NCBI RefSeq assembly: GCF_000472285.1
Contig: NZ_KI421422.1
Span: 105,667-143,865, forward strand
From: Desulfuromonas sp. TF
GTDB lineage: Bacteria > Desulfobacterota > Desulfuromonadia > Desulfuromonadales > ATBO01
Length of the DNA stretch: 38,199 nt
Reading direction: 5' to 3'
The translations under genes were made by a program, and so were the position numbers. Shown piece by piece: positions 22,991-30,630 of this stretch (positions within the stretch are counted from its first letter, which is position 1; each line of letters starts with the position of its first letter). The notes under the pieces are model-generated. The model was not told the origin of the DNA. It searched no databases and was given only the letters and a program-made list of their open reading frames with translations.

Positions 22991-23003
22991 TTGGTATGAC
23001 CAT
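22991..23003. promoter_or_regulatory. FadR/PdhR-type operator in the gntR-dinB divergent spacer
   Basis: TTGGTATGACCAT contains TGGT-N3-ACCA, the recognised site type of FadR-subfamily GntR regulators (PdhR consensus ATTGGTNNNACCAAT). The 72-bp spacer also has a further ACCATTG at 23008-23014. The site would lie between the two divergent starts and could affect both genes. Confidence 0.65.
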
Positions 23004-23041
23004 TTTTACCATTGTTTTCCTAGAAAAGCAACAGTTCTCTT

Positions 23042-24268
23042 ATGCCGAGCAAGGTGCTGAACAGTAATTCCCCCCGGTCGGTGATTCATCTTGACCTCGA
23101 CGCATTTTTTGCTGCCGTGGAGCAAAATGACTGTCCCGAGTTGAGGGGTCAGCCGGTCCTGGTGGGGGGAAATCGGGAAAGAGGCGTTGTCTGCGCCTGT
23201 TCCTATGAAGCCCGGCGCTACGGAATTCACTCCGCAATGCCGATGGCGCAGGCCCTTCGGTTGTGCCCAGCGGCGAAGGTGCTGCCGGTGCGGATGAAGC
23301 GTTACCGAGAGCTGTCGGCCCAGGTCTTCGGAATATTCTCGCGATTCACAGACAGGATAGAGCCCCTCTCCATAGACGAGGCCTTCCTGGACGTCAGCGG
23401 CTGTGAACGCTTGTTCGGACAGGCAACCACTATAGCTTCCCGGATCAGAAAAGAGGTCCGCGCCGAAACCGGTCTCACGGTCAGCGCTGGAGTTGCGCCA
23501 AACAAATTCCTGGCCAAGCTGGCTTCGGACTTCGGAAAACCCGACGGACTAGTAGAGGTGCGGCCTGAAGCGATCGATGAATTCCTCCTTCCCCTTCCCC
23601 TCTCCCGGCTCCATGGTGTAGGTGAGGTAACGGTCGGAAAGCTGAGGAAACTTGGGCTGCGTACCGTTGCCGACCTGCGGCAGCTCAGCAGGAGCAGCCT
23701 GAGCACCATGCTCGGAGCCCAAGGCGAACACCTGTACCTCCTGGCCCGAGGGGAAGACGATCGTCCGGTGGAGACGACCAGTGCCATCAAGTCGGTGGGA
23801 CACGAGGAAACCTTTTCCAGTGACCTGTGGAAAATGAACGATTTGCACAAGGAACTGCTGGACCTGTGTGAGAGGGTGGCGGCGCGGCTGCGACGCCATG
23901 GTTTGACAGGGCGTTGTATCACCCTGAAGGTGAAATATTCCGATTTCGTGACCGTAACGCGGGGCAGGACGATCGCCACCGGCATGGACAATGCCATGAT
24001 GATGTACAGGGAGGGACTGAGTCTGCTCGAAAAGACCGAGGCGGGTCGAAGGCCTGTGCGGCTCCTGGGGATCTCTCTTTCACTGCTGGAGGAGGAGGGT
24101 TCACGCCAAGCGGATCTGTTTGAAGAGGAGAGGCGTCGTCGGCAAAGCGCTCTCGACCGGGCGGTAGACGGAATACGGGAACGCTTCGGGGCTTACGGGG
24201 TGCGCCGCGGAGCCCTGGTGGAATTGCCGAGGTCAGGTGACGAGGAAGGGGGCGACACCGGTCAGTGA
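23042..24268 (+). CDS. dinB: DNA polymerase IV (Y-family translesion polymerase)
   Basis: This 408-residue Y-family polymerase has catalytic motifs HLDLDAFFAAVEQ (Asp18) and PLSIDEAFLDVSG (Asp112, Glu113). It also has the steric pocket CSYEARRYGIHSAMPM and the helix-hairpin-helix LSRLHGVGEVTVGKLRKLG. A clamp-binding motif QADLF (about 356-360) lies some 50 residues before the C-terminus. It copies damaged DNA with low fidelity. No SOS box (CTGT-N8-ACAG) was seen upstream and the Shine-Dalgarno is weak; the nearby GntR operator is the only visible control site. Its last 36 nt overlap the convergent gene on the other strand. Confidence 0.94.
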   Translation: MPSKVLNSNSPRSVIHLDLDAFFAAVEQNDCPELRGQPVLVGGNRERGVVCACSYEARRYGIHSAMPMAQALRLCPAAKVLPVRMKRYRELSAQVFGIFSRFTDRIEPLSIDEAFLDVSGCERLFGQATTIASRIRKEVRAETGLTVSAGVAPNKFLAKLASDFGKPDGLVEVRPEAIDEFLLPLPLSRLHGVGEVTVGKLRKLGLRTVADLRQLSRSSLSTMLGAQGEHLYLLARGEDDRPVETTSAIKSVGHEETFSSDLWKMNDLHKELLDLCERVAARLRRHGLTGRCITLKVKYSDFVTVTRGRTIATGMDNAMMMYREGLSLLEKTEAGRRPVRLLGISLSLLEEEGSRQADLFEEERRRRQSALDRAVDGIRERFGAYGVRRGALVELPRSGDEEGGDTGQ

Positions 24269-25009
24269 GCGGAGCAGGTTCGACCGGGTATGGGCTTCCA
24301 GTGTCATGCTTGGTGCCGCGGGGAGGCTGGACATCAACTGGAAGAGGGCGGCAAAGTCGATCCTCCCCTCTCCCACCGGTAAATGGTCGTCTCTTACACC
24401 GAGGTTGTCGTGAAGATGAAGGTGCACAAGGCGTGAACCGAGAGCGTTGAACCAGTCGGAAAGTGAGACATCCGCAAAGAGGCTCCAGTGGCCTATATCG
24501 AAGCAATGCCCGAGCCACGGAGTGTCAAGGGCGGACAGAAGATCGCAGAGGGTCCCCGTATCCTTCTCGAAGATATTTTCCAGAGCCATAGTGCATTTCT
24601 GTTCAGCCGCCCTTTTCAGGAGAGGCGGCCAGAAGTGCAGATTCTGATTCAGCCAGAGATGGTCGAGGCCGCTGTACTTCCACCGGTCGTATCCGGGATG
24701 AAAGACAACAAGTCGAGCCCCCAGGCGGTCGGCGGCCTCCAGGGTCTGGAAGAAGCGCTGCCGGGTCGCTTTGAACACCAGGGGTTCAAGCGCCCCAGGG
24801 TTGAGATCCGCAAAAGGAGCGTGGATAGTGACCTTCAGGCCCGCCCCGGCCAACTGGCGACCGGCGTCCCGCAGGTGTTGAGGGGACACCATGTCGAGAT
24901 CCGGCCCCTTGAAGGCGATCTCGGGCTGCAGGCTTCGTTCCAGGAGGAAGGGCAGGGTCGCTCGCAATTGAGCCCAGGGAACATGGACATGCAGGCGATG
25001 ATCAGTCAC
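24233..25009 (-). CDS. Xylose isomerase-like/AP-endonuclease-2 TIM-barrel hydrolase, possibly cobamide-remodelling CbiR
   Basis: From a GTG at 25009 the protein has 258 residues; an upstream in-frame ATG (25057) would add 16 unconserved residues. GGAGG lies five bases before the GTG and supports it. The sequence is a sugar-phosphate isomerase/AP-endonuclease-2 barrel with a full set of likely metal ligands: His63 (IHAPF), His104 (FHPG), Glu144 (ALEN), Asp171 and His174 (CFDIGH), His200 (HLHLHDN), His209 (DDHLPVGEG) and Glu239. The overall pattern resembles CbiR, a phosphodiesterase that removes the nucleotide loop of cobamides. A cobalamin adenosyltransferase gene 7 kb away fits. A sugar isomerase or a nuclease remains possible. 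Confidence 0.7.
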   Translation of the reverse strand: MTDHRLHVHVPWAQLRATLPFLLERSLQPEIAFKGPDLDMVSPQHLRDAGRQLAGAGLKVTIHAPFADLNPGALEPLVFKATRQRFFQTLEAADRLGARLVVFHPGYDRWKYSGLDHLWLNQNLHFWPPLLKRAAEQKCTMALENIFEKDTGTLCDLLSALDTPWLGHCFDIGHWSLFADVSLSDWFNALGSRLVHLHLHDNLGVRDDHLPVGEGRIDFAALFQLMSSLPAAPSMTLEAHTRSNLLRSLTGVAPFLVT

Positions 25010-25127
25010 CCTCGCCTCCGGCGATACGATCAAGGTTTTGGATCGTACCCATCTCATCCAGAATGAACATATCTTCTTCTACGCAAGTGCCGTGATGGTC
25101 CGCAATATGGCCGTTCACCTTCCCCAC
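25002..25127 (-). CDS. Possible small protein translationally coupled to the TIM-barrel gene
   Basis: A 41-codon ORF begins at GTG with GGAGGG five bases upstream and encodes MGKVNGHIADHHGTCVEEDM, continues FILDEMGTIQNLDRI, and ends AGGEGD. Its TGA lies 8 nt inside the next gene, whose GTG start it therefore overlaps, a geometry typical of translational coupling. The frame stays open upstream to about 25230, but there is no ATG. Codon choice looks natural for this genome. I do not recognise the sequence; one Cys, three His and several acidic residues stand out. It may only be a leader ORF. Confidence 0.4.
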   Translation of the reverse strand: MGKVNGHIADHHGTCVEEDMFILDEMGTIQNLDRIAGGEGD

Positions 25128-25249
25128 CTTTTCCCTCCACGCCTCTTCCGAATGAAGATCCAGTAATAAAAGTTCCTGGAATAATAGCCGCGAAAAAGGA
25201 AAAAGGCAAGAGCTTACAAAGGCTTATCAGTGACCGAAGGATAAACTTC

Positions 25250-25285
25250 TTGACAATATCTGTATACTGTATACAATCCGTATAC
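25250..25285 (+). promoter_or_regulatory. Promoter and putative operator of the second gntR gene
   Basis: A -35 TTGACA (25250-25255), 16-bp spacer and -10 TACAAT (25272-25277) make a strong sigma-70 promoter with a leader of about 30 nt. GTATACTGTATACAA (25262-25276) fills the spacer and overlaps the -10, and a third palindrome CGTATACG follows at 25279-25286. A repressor bound here would block RNA polymerase. The same 15-mer, inverted, precedes the atp operon. Confidence 0.7.
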
Positions 25286-25316
25286 GCTTGACTTATTCTA
25301 TGCAATGGAGCATTCA

Positions 25317-26027
25317 ATGAAAAGAAAACCGATCGAACGACATCAGACCCTGAGGGAGAAGATTCTGGAGACGATCCGCGAAGCCATTCTCCGCGGGGCT
25401 CTCAAGCCCGGCGAAAAAGTCGCCGAACCTGAGTTGGCCGAGCGTTTCGGCATCAGTCGCACTCCGATTCGTGAAGCGTTCCGGCAGCTGGAGTCGGAGG
25501 GATACCTGACCGTCATTCCCCGCAAAGGGGCTGTGGTCACCGCCCTCTCGGAACGGGACGTGGAAGAGTTCTACGCCATTAAGAGCATCCTCGAAGGATA
25601 TGCCGCCCGAATGGCTGCGGTCAATCTGAGCAGCAAGGATATTGACCGTCTCGAGGCAATCAATGATCGTCTAGAACAGCTGGCGCGGGACGGCGACGTA
25701 AAAACATTCTTCCGGGTACACAATGAGTTCCATGAGCTCTTCATCCGCGCCGCCGGAAATGAGAAGCTGCTGGAACTCATCGGTCAGCTTCTGATGAAGT
25801 TCAACCGGTTGCGCATGGCCTCTCTCTCTCTGCCGGGACGCATGGAAATCTCGGTGAATGAGCACAAGAAGATCCTTGAAGCCTTTAAGAGCAACGACGG
25901 GGAGAAGGCCAACCAGCTGGTGAGCAAAACGGCCGCCTATGGAGGCCAGGTTCTGATCCAGAGCATGGCCCAGCAGGAGGGAAGGCGAGTGGAAAAATCC
26001 ATTCTCCAGCACGTGCTGGACATCTAG
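25317..26027 (+). CDS. GntR-family transcriptional regulator with FCD domain
   Basis: The protein has 236 residues from ATG 25317, which has GGAG six bases upstream; an in-frame ATG at 25305 overlaps that site and is less likely. The winged HTH spans about residues 9-75 (PGEKVAEPELAERFGISRTPIREAFRQLESEGYLTVIPRKGAVV). The rest is an FCD ligand-binding helical bundle with the metal-site-like segment FFRVHNEFHELFIRAAGN. The promoter contains three GTATAC palindromes, suggesting autorepression. The same motif upstream of atpX makes it a candidate regulator of ATP synthase. The ligand is unknown. A terminator follows. Confidence 0.85.
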   Translation: MKRKPIERHQTLREKILETIREAILRGALKPGEKVAEPELAERFGISRTPIREAFRQLESEGYLTVIPRKGAVVTALSERDVEEFYAIKSILEGYAARMAAVNLSSKDIDRLEAINDRLEQLARDGDVKTFFRVHNEFHELFIRAAGNEKLLELIGQLLMKFNRLRMASLSLPGRMEISVNEHKKILEAFKSNDGEKANQLVSKTAAYGGQVLIQSMAQQEGRRVEKSILQHVLDI

Positions 26028-26059
26028 GAAGATTCTCTGTTCACATCCCATGCCGAAAC

Positions 26060-26089
26060 AAACCCGCTCCTTTTTGGTGCGGGTTTTTT
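26060..26089 (+). terminator. Intrinsic terminator after the second gntR gene
   Basis: AAACCCGC (26060-26067) pairs with GCGGGTTT (26079-26086), extended inward by CC/GG around a T5 loop, and is followed by a T6 tract. It lies 32 bp after the stop codon and isolates gntR from the downstream transporter gene. Confidence 0.85.
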
Positions 26090-26134
26090 GGTATCTTAGA
26101 AGCGACGGGGCTCCCAGAATCCGGAGGTGTTCCG

Positions 26135-26998
26135 ATGAGCTGGCTTGGCTTTGCTTTCCTGACGGCCTTTTTCGAATCCGGCAAGGACGTCTTCGGCAAA
26201 AAGAGCCTGGAAAGAAGCGATGAATACGTCGTTGCAGGCGCCTGGCGGGTTTTTGCCCTCCCCTTCCTGCTTCCCCTGCTGCTGGTGATTGACATTCCCC
26301 CTCTGGAGGCAGGCTTCTGGTGGGCGCTGCTGGTCAGCGGAGGGATTAACGTGGTGACCGCCATCCTCTATATGCGGGCGATCAGGCTCTCCGATCTGTC
26401 CATTACCGTTCCCATGGTTTCCTTCACCCCCCTGTTTCTCCTTCTAACCTCTCCCCTGCTGCTGGGAGAGAATCCGGAACCTGCAGGAATTGTCGGCATC
26501 GTGCTGATCGTCCTGGGTTCCTACCTGCTCAACCTGCATAGGAGGGATCAGGGCTTCTGGACCCCTTTCCGGGCCCTGCTCTCAGAACCCGGGCCGCGCC
26601 TGATGCTGCTGGTGGCTCTGCTCTGGAGTATTACCGCCAACGTCGACAAGATCGGCCTGCAACACTCCTCCCCTGTTCTATGGGCCATTGCAGTGAATAT
26701 CGTCATCGCCTGCGGGCTTGCGCCGGTGATTTTGTACCGACGGGCCATGGGGCTAGGGCGGATCAGGGGGAATCTTGTTCTTCTCTCGGCTACCGGCTTC
26801 TGCGGCGCCATGACCTCCCTGAGTCAGATGACGGCGATAAGCCTCACCCTGGTGCCTCATGTCATCGCAATAAAGCGGACCAGCACCCTTCTATCCGTGG
26901 TGTGGGGACACTTCCTGTTCAGAGAGAGCGGCTTTCGGAAGCGTCTTGCGGGTTCTGCCGTCATGCTTGCCGGCGTGCTGCTGATCCTCTGGCCTTGA
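26135..26998 (+). CDS. EamA/DMT-family membrane transporter
   Basis: This 287-residue, highly hydrophobic protein has about ten membrane segments arranged as two EamA repeats. The second half ends with the typical VIAIKRTSTLLSVVWGHFLFRES...AGSAVMLAGVLLIL pattern. DMT exporters move metabolites or amino acids across the inner membrane; the substrate cannot be predicted. The ATG follows GGAGG at a good spacing. It stands alone between the gntR terminator and the convergent kinase gene, whose stop is 28 bp away. Confidence 0.85.
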   Translation: MSWLGFAFLTAFFESGKDVFGKKSLERSDEYVVAGAWRVFALPFLLPLLLVIDIPPLEAGFWWALLVSGGINVVTAILYMRAIRLSDLSITVPMVSFTPLFLLLTSPLLLGENPEPAGIVGIVLIVLGSYLLNLHRRDQGFWTPFRALLSEPGPRLMLLVALLWSITANVDKIGLQHSSPVLWAIAVNIVIACGLAPVILYRRAMGLGRIRGNLVLLSATGFCGAMTSLSQMTAISLTLVPHVIAIKRTSTLLSVVWGHFLFRESGFRKRLAGSAVMLAGVLLILWP

Positions 26999-27026
26999 AT
27001 CTGCGAAGCGCAAGGGTTGGGGTGAT

Positions 27027-28601
27027 TTATTTCCGCGGCGGTTGGGGCTTCAGGGGAAGGGAGAAGGTCACCCGGGTTCCGATGCCCTGTTCACTGAAGA
27101 CCAGGATCTCTCCGCCGTGGGCCTCGACAATCTGGCGGACGATGGACATGCCGAGACCCAGTCCGGAGAAACCGGTATTGGAAGCATCGACCCGGTAGAA
27201 TTTGTCGAAGATATGATCCAGTTCGTCGGGAGACATTCCGGCTCCTTCATCTTCGACGCCTACGGTGCAGAAAAGAGGGCCTTTTCGGGCGAAGACGCGA
27301 ATGGTCGTTCCGCGGGGGGAAAATTTGATGGCATTGCTGAGAAGATTCTGCATGAGTTGAGTGATTCTCGTCCGATCGAATTCCAGATTAAGGGGGTATT
27401 CGGGTAGATCCAGGACAACCTGGGTATCGGTCACCTTCTCCCGGCAGCCTTGCACGATTTCATGGAGAAGCAGGCCCAGGTCGTCTCGATGGCGATCCAG
27501 GGTGATAGGTTTCCCCGACTGGACCCGACTCAGATCGAGGAGATCGTCTACGATCCGGCCCAGCTCTTCCGCCTTCTGATAGATGATATCCAGGAATTCC
27601 TGCTGCTGCGCCGGCGAGGAGCCGTTGTACAGATCGGGCTGGCGGAGTAGTTCGGAATAGCCCATCAGCGAGGTCAGGGGAGTGCGCAGCTCGTGGGCTG
27701 CGGTGGAGATGAATTCATCCTTCATCCGGTCCAGCGCTTTTTCTTGTGAAATGTCGTGAAGGATGGTGATGGCGCCGGTCCGCCGGTTCTCCTGACCGAT
27801 AACGGAAGTGGTTTTGGCCCGGATGATGCGCGGCACCTTCTGTGAAGGCCCGGACATTTCAAACTCGGTGATCAGGGGGCGGTCCTCACCGGAAAGTACG
27901 TCCCGGATCTGACTTTGCAATTCTTCCTGGTGGACAGTCTCTTCGAAAGGTCCTGAGCAGGCGTCAGCGGCTGAGCGCTCGAGGAAGCTCTCGGCGCTCA
28001 GGTTCATGAGTGAGATACTTCCATCGAGGCCGACCACCAGCAGTCCGTCGGAGACCGAGCGGAGAATCGCGTCTATCTTCGCCCGCGAAGTCTCTGTTTC
28101 CGCCAGGGCCCGACAGAGTTCCCTTTCCGCCTCCTTGCGCTCGGTAATGTCGTGGGCCACGCAGACCACGTAGCGGTCATCCCGAAAATGGACGAGAGTC
28201 AGCGTGAGGTCGATCACGCCGCCTTCTTCATCGGAGGAGACCCGGGATTCGAGTCGCAGAGGTTGGCCGGCCTGCAGGACGGGATCGCGAGTCCAGGCTT
28301 CGATGGCTTCGGCCGAGTGTGGGTCGATCGTCTCGGGCAGACACTTTTCCGCCTGCCGGCTGGCCGAAACGTCAAAAAGACGGCAGGCGCTGGGATTGGT
28401 GTCCAGAAACCGAAGGGATGGAAAACTCAACAGGCAGATGGCGTTGTCGGCCCTGTGGAGGAGCTCCCGGTACCGCTCAAGGGCATCCACCTGGCGGCGA
28501 AAGGCGGGGTAGTAGGATTTGCGGATTGAGCGCTCCCCCATTCCCAGGATCATGGCACGCAGATCCGCCTGCTGCCGGTCGCGATCAGAGGGACTCTTCA
28601 T
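27027..28601 (-). CDS. PAS-domain sensor histidine kinase, ErcS-like partner of the adjacent ErcA-like protein
   Basis: From ATG 28601 (GAGG six bases upstream) the protein has 524 residues and no membrane segment, so it should be cytoplasmic. It contains two PAS domains (about 45-155 and 172-285), then a HisKA domain with phospho-acceptor His303 in AAHELRTPLTSL. The ATPase domain has the N box NLLSNAIKFSP (419-429), G1 DEGAGM and G2 GLGLGMSIV. The start overlaps the end of the iron-ADH-like gene by 17 nt, which indicates coupling. In-frame codons further upstream lie inside that gene and are rejected. No response regulator is next to it. Confidence 0.9.
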   Translation of the reverse strand: MKSPSDRDRQQADLRAMILGMGERSIRKSYYPAFRRQVDALERYRELLHRADNAICLLSFPSLRFLDTNPSACRLFDVSASRQAEKCLPETIDPHSAEAIEAWTRDPVLQAGQPLRLESRVSSDEEGGVIDLTLTLVHFRDDRYVVCVAHDITERKEAERELCRALAETETSRAKIDAILRSVSDGLLVVGLDGSISLMNLSAESFLERSAADACSGPFEETVHQEELQSQIRDVLSGEDRPLITEFEMSGPSQKVPRIIRAKTTSVIGQENRRTGAITILHDISQEKALDRMKDEFISTAAHELRTPLTSLMGYSELLRQPDLYNGSSPAQQQEFLDIIYQKAEELGRIVDDLLDLSRVQSGKPITLDRHRDDLGLLLHEIVQGCREKVTDTQVVLDLPEYPLNLEFDRTRITQLMQNLLSNAIKFSPRGTTIRVFARKGPLFCTVGVEDEGAGMSPDELDHIFDKFYRVDASNTGFSGLGLGMSIVRQIVEAHGGEILVFSEQGIGTRVTFSLPLKPQPPRK

Positions 28602-29751
28602 AGAGAACCTCGAGGTCGCGACGGTTGATGGCACGGGGGTTGGTGGCAAGGCAGGGGTCCCGCTCGGCCGACTCCGCAAGCTCGCGGACATCGGTCCGAT
28701 GAACTCCCAAGTCGTGAAGGGTCTGGTGAATGCCCACTGCCCGCCGCAGTCTTTCGATCTCAGCCAGAATGGATGCGGCCATCTCCCGGCGGCTCCGTTG
28801 ACGGGTCTCAATACCCATGGCCTTAAGAATGAGGGAAAACTGGTCATCGGCAGCGGGCATGTTGAACTCCATCACCTGGCGAAGAAGAATGGCATTGCAT
28901 TCGCCGTGGGGGAGGTCGAGATACCCGCCAAGGCTGTGCGCCATGGCGTGGACCGCTCCCAAGCTGGCGTTGGAGAAGGCCAGGCCGGCTTCCAGGCAGC
29001 CGAGCATCATCTGCGCGCGGGCATCCAGATCCCCGGGAAAGGCGACGACCCTCTCAATGTGGCCGCAGATCAGTTCGACCGCCTTGAGGGCATGCAGGTC
29101 GGTAATCGGCGAGTGCGCATTTGAAACGGCGGCTTCGATGGCGTGAGTCAGCGCGTCCATTCCGGTGCAGGCGGTGAGAAAGGGATCCATCGTGGTGGTC
29201 ATCTCGGGATCGATCAGAGAGAGATCGGGGACGATGGCCTTTGAGATGATGGCGATTTTGCAGCGGCGGGCCTGATCGGTGATGATGGCGAACTGCGACA
29301 GGTCGGCGGCGGTGCCGGCAGTAGTGGGTATGCAAAGCAGGGGCGGTCCGGGTTCGGAAATCATGTCCACCCCTTCGTAGTCCAGAATGGAGCCTCCGTT
29401 GGCCGTGACGACGGCGATCCCCTTGGCGCAGTCGATGGGGCTGCCTCCTCCTACCGCCACGATGGTGTCGCAGTCGGCCTGGAGATAAATTTCGACTCCC
29501 CGAGTCACTTCCAGGGCCTTGGGATTGGGCGTCAACCCACTGAAAAGTACGGTCTCCAGCCCTTCTTCTTCCAGGGAGTTTCGAACCTGGCTGGTCCAGC
29601 CAGCAGCGATGACGCCGGGGTCTGAGACAAGCAGCACCCGGCTTGAACCGAGATTCCGGGCATACCGCCCGGCCTGGTATCGCGCCCCAATGCCGAAAAG
29701 AAATTCCGGCGCCAGAAACTTGCGCAGTTCGGGAGCATTCTGCTTGCCCAT
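28585..29751 (-). CDS. ercA: Iron-containing alcohol dehydrogenase homologue, ErcA-like regulatory type
   Basis: This 388-residue group III (iron) ADH fold protein has NAD-binding GGGSPIDCAKG (101-111) and all four metal ligands: Asp199 and His203 (GMDALTHAIE), His272 (AHSLGG), His282 (LPHGECNA). It departs from catalytic family members at the usual TTAGTGSE motif, reading TTAGTAADLSQFAIITD. That change, the length, and the downstream overlapping PAS histidine kinase match ErcA, an ADH-like protein that acts with the ErcS kinase in Pseudomonas alcohol-oxidation control. A regulatory role is therefore more likely than a metabolic one, though activity cannot be excluded. Confidence 0.75.
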   Translation of the reverse strand: MGKQNAPELRKFLAPEFLFGIGARYQAGRYARNLGSSRVLLVSDPGVIAAGWTSQVRNSLEEEGLETVLFSGLTPNPKALEVTRGVEIYLQADCDTIVAVGGGSPIDCAKGIAVVTANGGSILDYEGVDMISEPGPPLLCIPTTAGTAADLSQFAIITDQARRCKIAIISKAIVPDLSLIDPEMTTTMDPFLTACTGMDALTHAIEAAVSNAHSPITDLHALKAVELICGHIERVVAFPGDLDARAQMMLGCLEAGLAFSNASLGAVHAMAHSLGGYLDLPHGECNAILLRQVMEFNMPAADDQFSLILKAMGIETRQRSRREMAASILAEIERLRRAVGIHQTLHDLGVHRTDVRELAESAERDPCLATNPRAINRRDLEVLYEESL

Positions 29752-29801
29752 TCCGCTCTCGCGTAAAGAGGGAAAAACAACGGAGGGTCAGAAGAAATTT
29801 T

Positions 29802-29807
29802 ATTATA
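29802..29807 (-). promoter_or_regulatory. Candidate -10 element for the ercA-like/kinase operon
   Basis: The minus strand reads TATAAT at 29807-29802, about 50 nt before the ercA-like start, within the 84-bp gap after the upstream ABC permease gene. The region 17 bp upstream (TTCCTT-like) is a poor -35, so the promoter may be activator-dependent or the match fortuitous. Confidence 0.35.
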
Positions 29808-29835
29808 CCCCAAAGACCAAACTAAAGGAATTGGT

Positions 29836-30630
29836 TCAGGAGCGAAGCTTGTATCCTTTGCCGATCAGCAGGGCGGCCCAGATGAAGAGTCCGGAGGCCA
29901 TGCCGGCGCTGATGCCGAAGGCGGTCCACAGGGAGGTGTCTCCGACTCCCAGCAGGGCATGGCGGAAACCGTCGATGAGATAGAAAAGGGGATTGAACCG
30001 GGAGAGGCTTCTCCAGGGCTCCGGAAGAATGGAGATGGGATAGAAAACTCCACCCAGAAAGATAAGGGGAAGGATCACGAAATTGTTGTACATCGAAAGG
30101 GCGTCGAAGCTGTCCGAGTAGATGGCGGCAATGATGCCGAACTGGGCGAAGAGAAAGCTGGAGAGGCATGCCATGGCCATGCCGAGAAATGGGGAGGGCC
30201 AGGGCAGAGCGGCGAAAAAGAGGGATATCAGCCAGACCACCAGCCCCACCAGCAGACCGCGAATCATGGCCGCCAGAGTGTAGGCGAGGATGAATTGCGG
30301 AGGGGTTATGGGTGTGACCAGCAGGTCGACGATATTTCCCAGATAGCGGGACATGAAAAGGGAGGAGGAGGAGTTGGCAAAGGCGTTGTTGATGACTCCC
30401 ATGAGGATCAGTCCGGGAATGACGAACTGGGCATAGCTGAAGCCCTCCACAACGCTGAGCCTGTCGCCCAGGGTGGCGCCGAAAACGAATAGATAAAGGG
30501 ATGCGGTGATGATCGGGGTGATGACTGTCTGCACCGACACCCGCATAAAGCGAAGGATCTCCCGCTGCACCAGGGTGACGAATGGAAGCCAGGAGACGAA
30601 GGGGACCTGTTTCGGGTTCAGCTCGCTCAT
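29836..30630 (-). CDS. ABC-2 type transporter permease, YadH-like
   Basis: The protein has 264 residues from ATG 30630 with AAGGAG upstream; the ATG overlaps the ATPase stop by one base (TGATG). It shows about six membrane segments and the YadH pattern: REILRFMRVSVQTVITPIIT, GFSYAQFVIPGLILMGVINNAF, and late FLGGVFYPISILPEPWR. It ends KGYKLRS. It would form the membrane part of an exporter with the preceding ATPase. The substrate is unknown; YadGH itself is uncharacterised. Confidence 0.88.
   Translation of the reverse strand: MSELNPKQVPFVSWLPFVTLVQREILRFMRVSVQTVITPIITASLYLFVFGATLGDRLSVVEGFSYAQFVIPGLILMGVINNAFANSSSSLFMSRYLGNIVDLLVTPITPPQFILAYTLAAMIRGLLVGLVVWLISLFFAALPWPSPFLGMAMACLSSFLFAQFGIIAAIYSDSFDALSMYNNFVILPLIFLGGVFYPISILPEPWRSLSRFNPLFYLIDGFRHALLGVGDTSLWTAFGISAGMASGLFIWAALLIGKGYKLRS

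Noticed and set aside
22970-23041. LexA/SOS box upstream of dinB
   Set aside because: No CTGT-N8-ACAG or Gram-positive-type SOS box is visible in the spacer.
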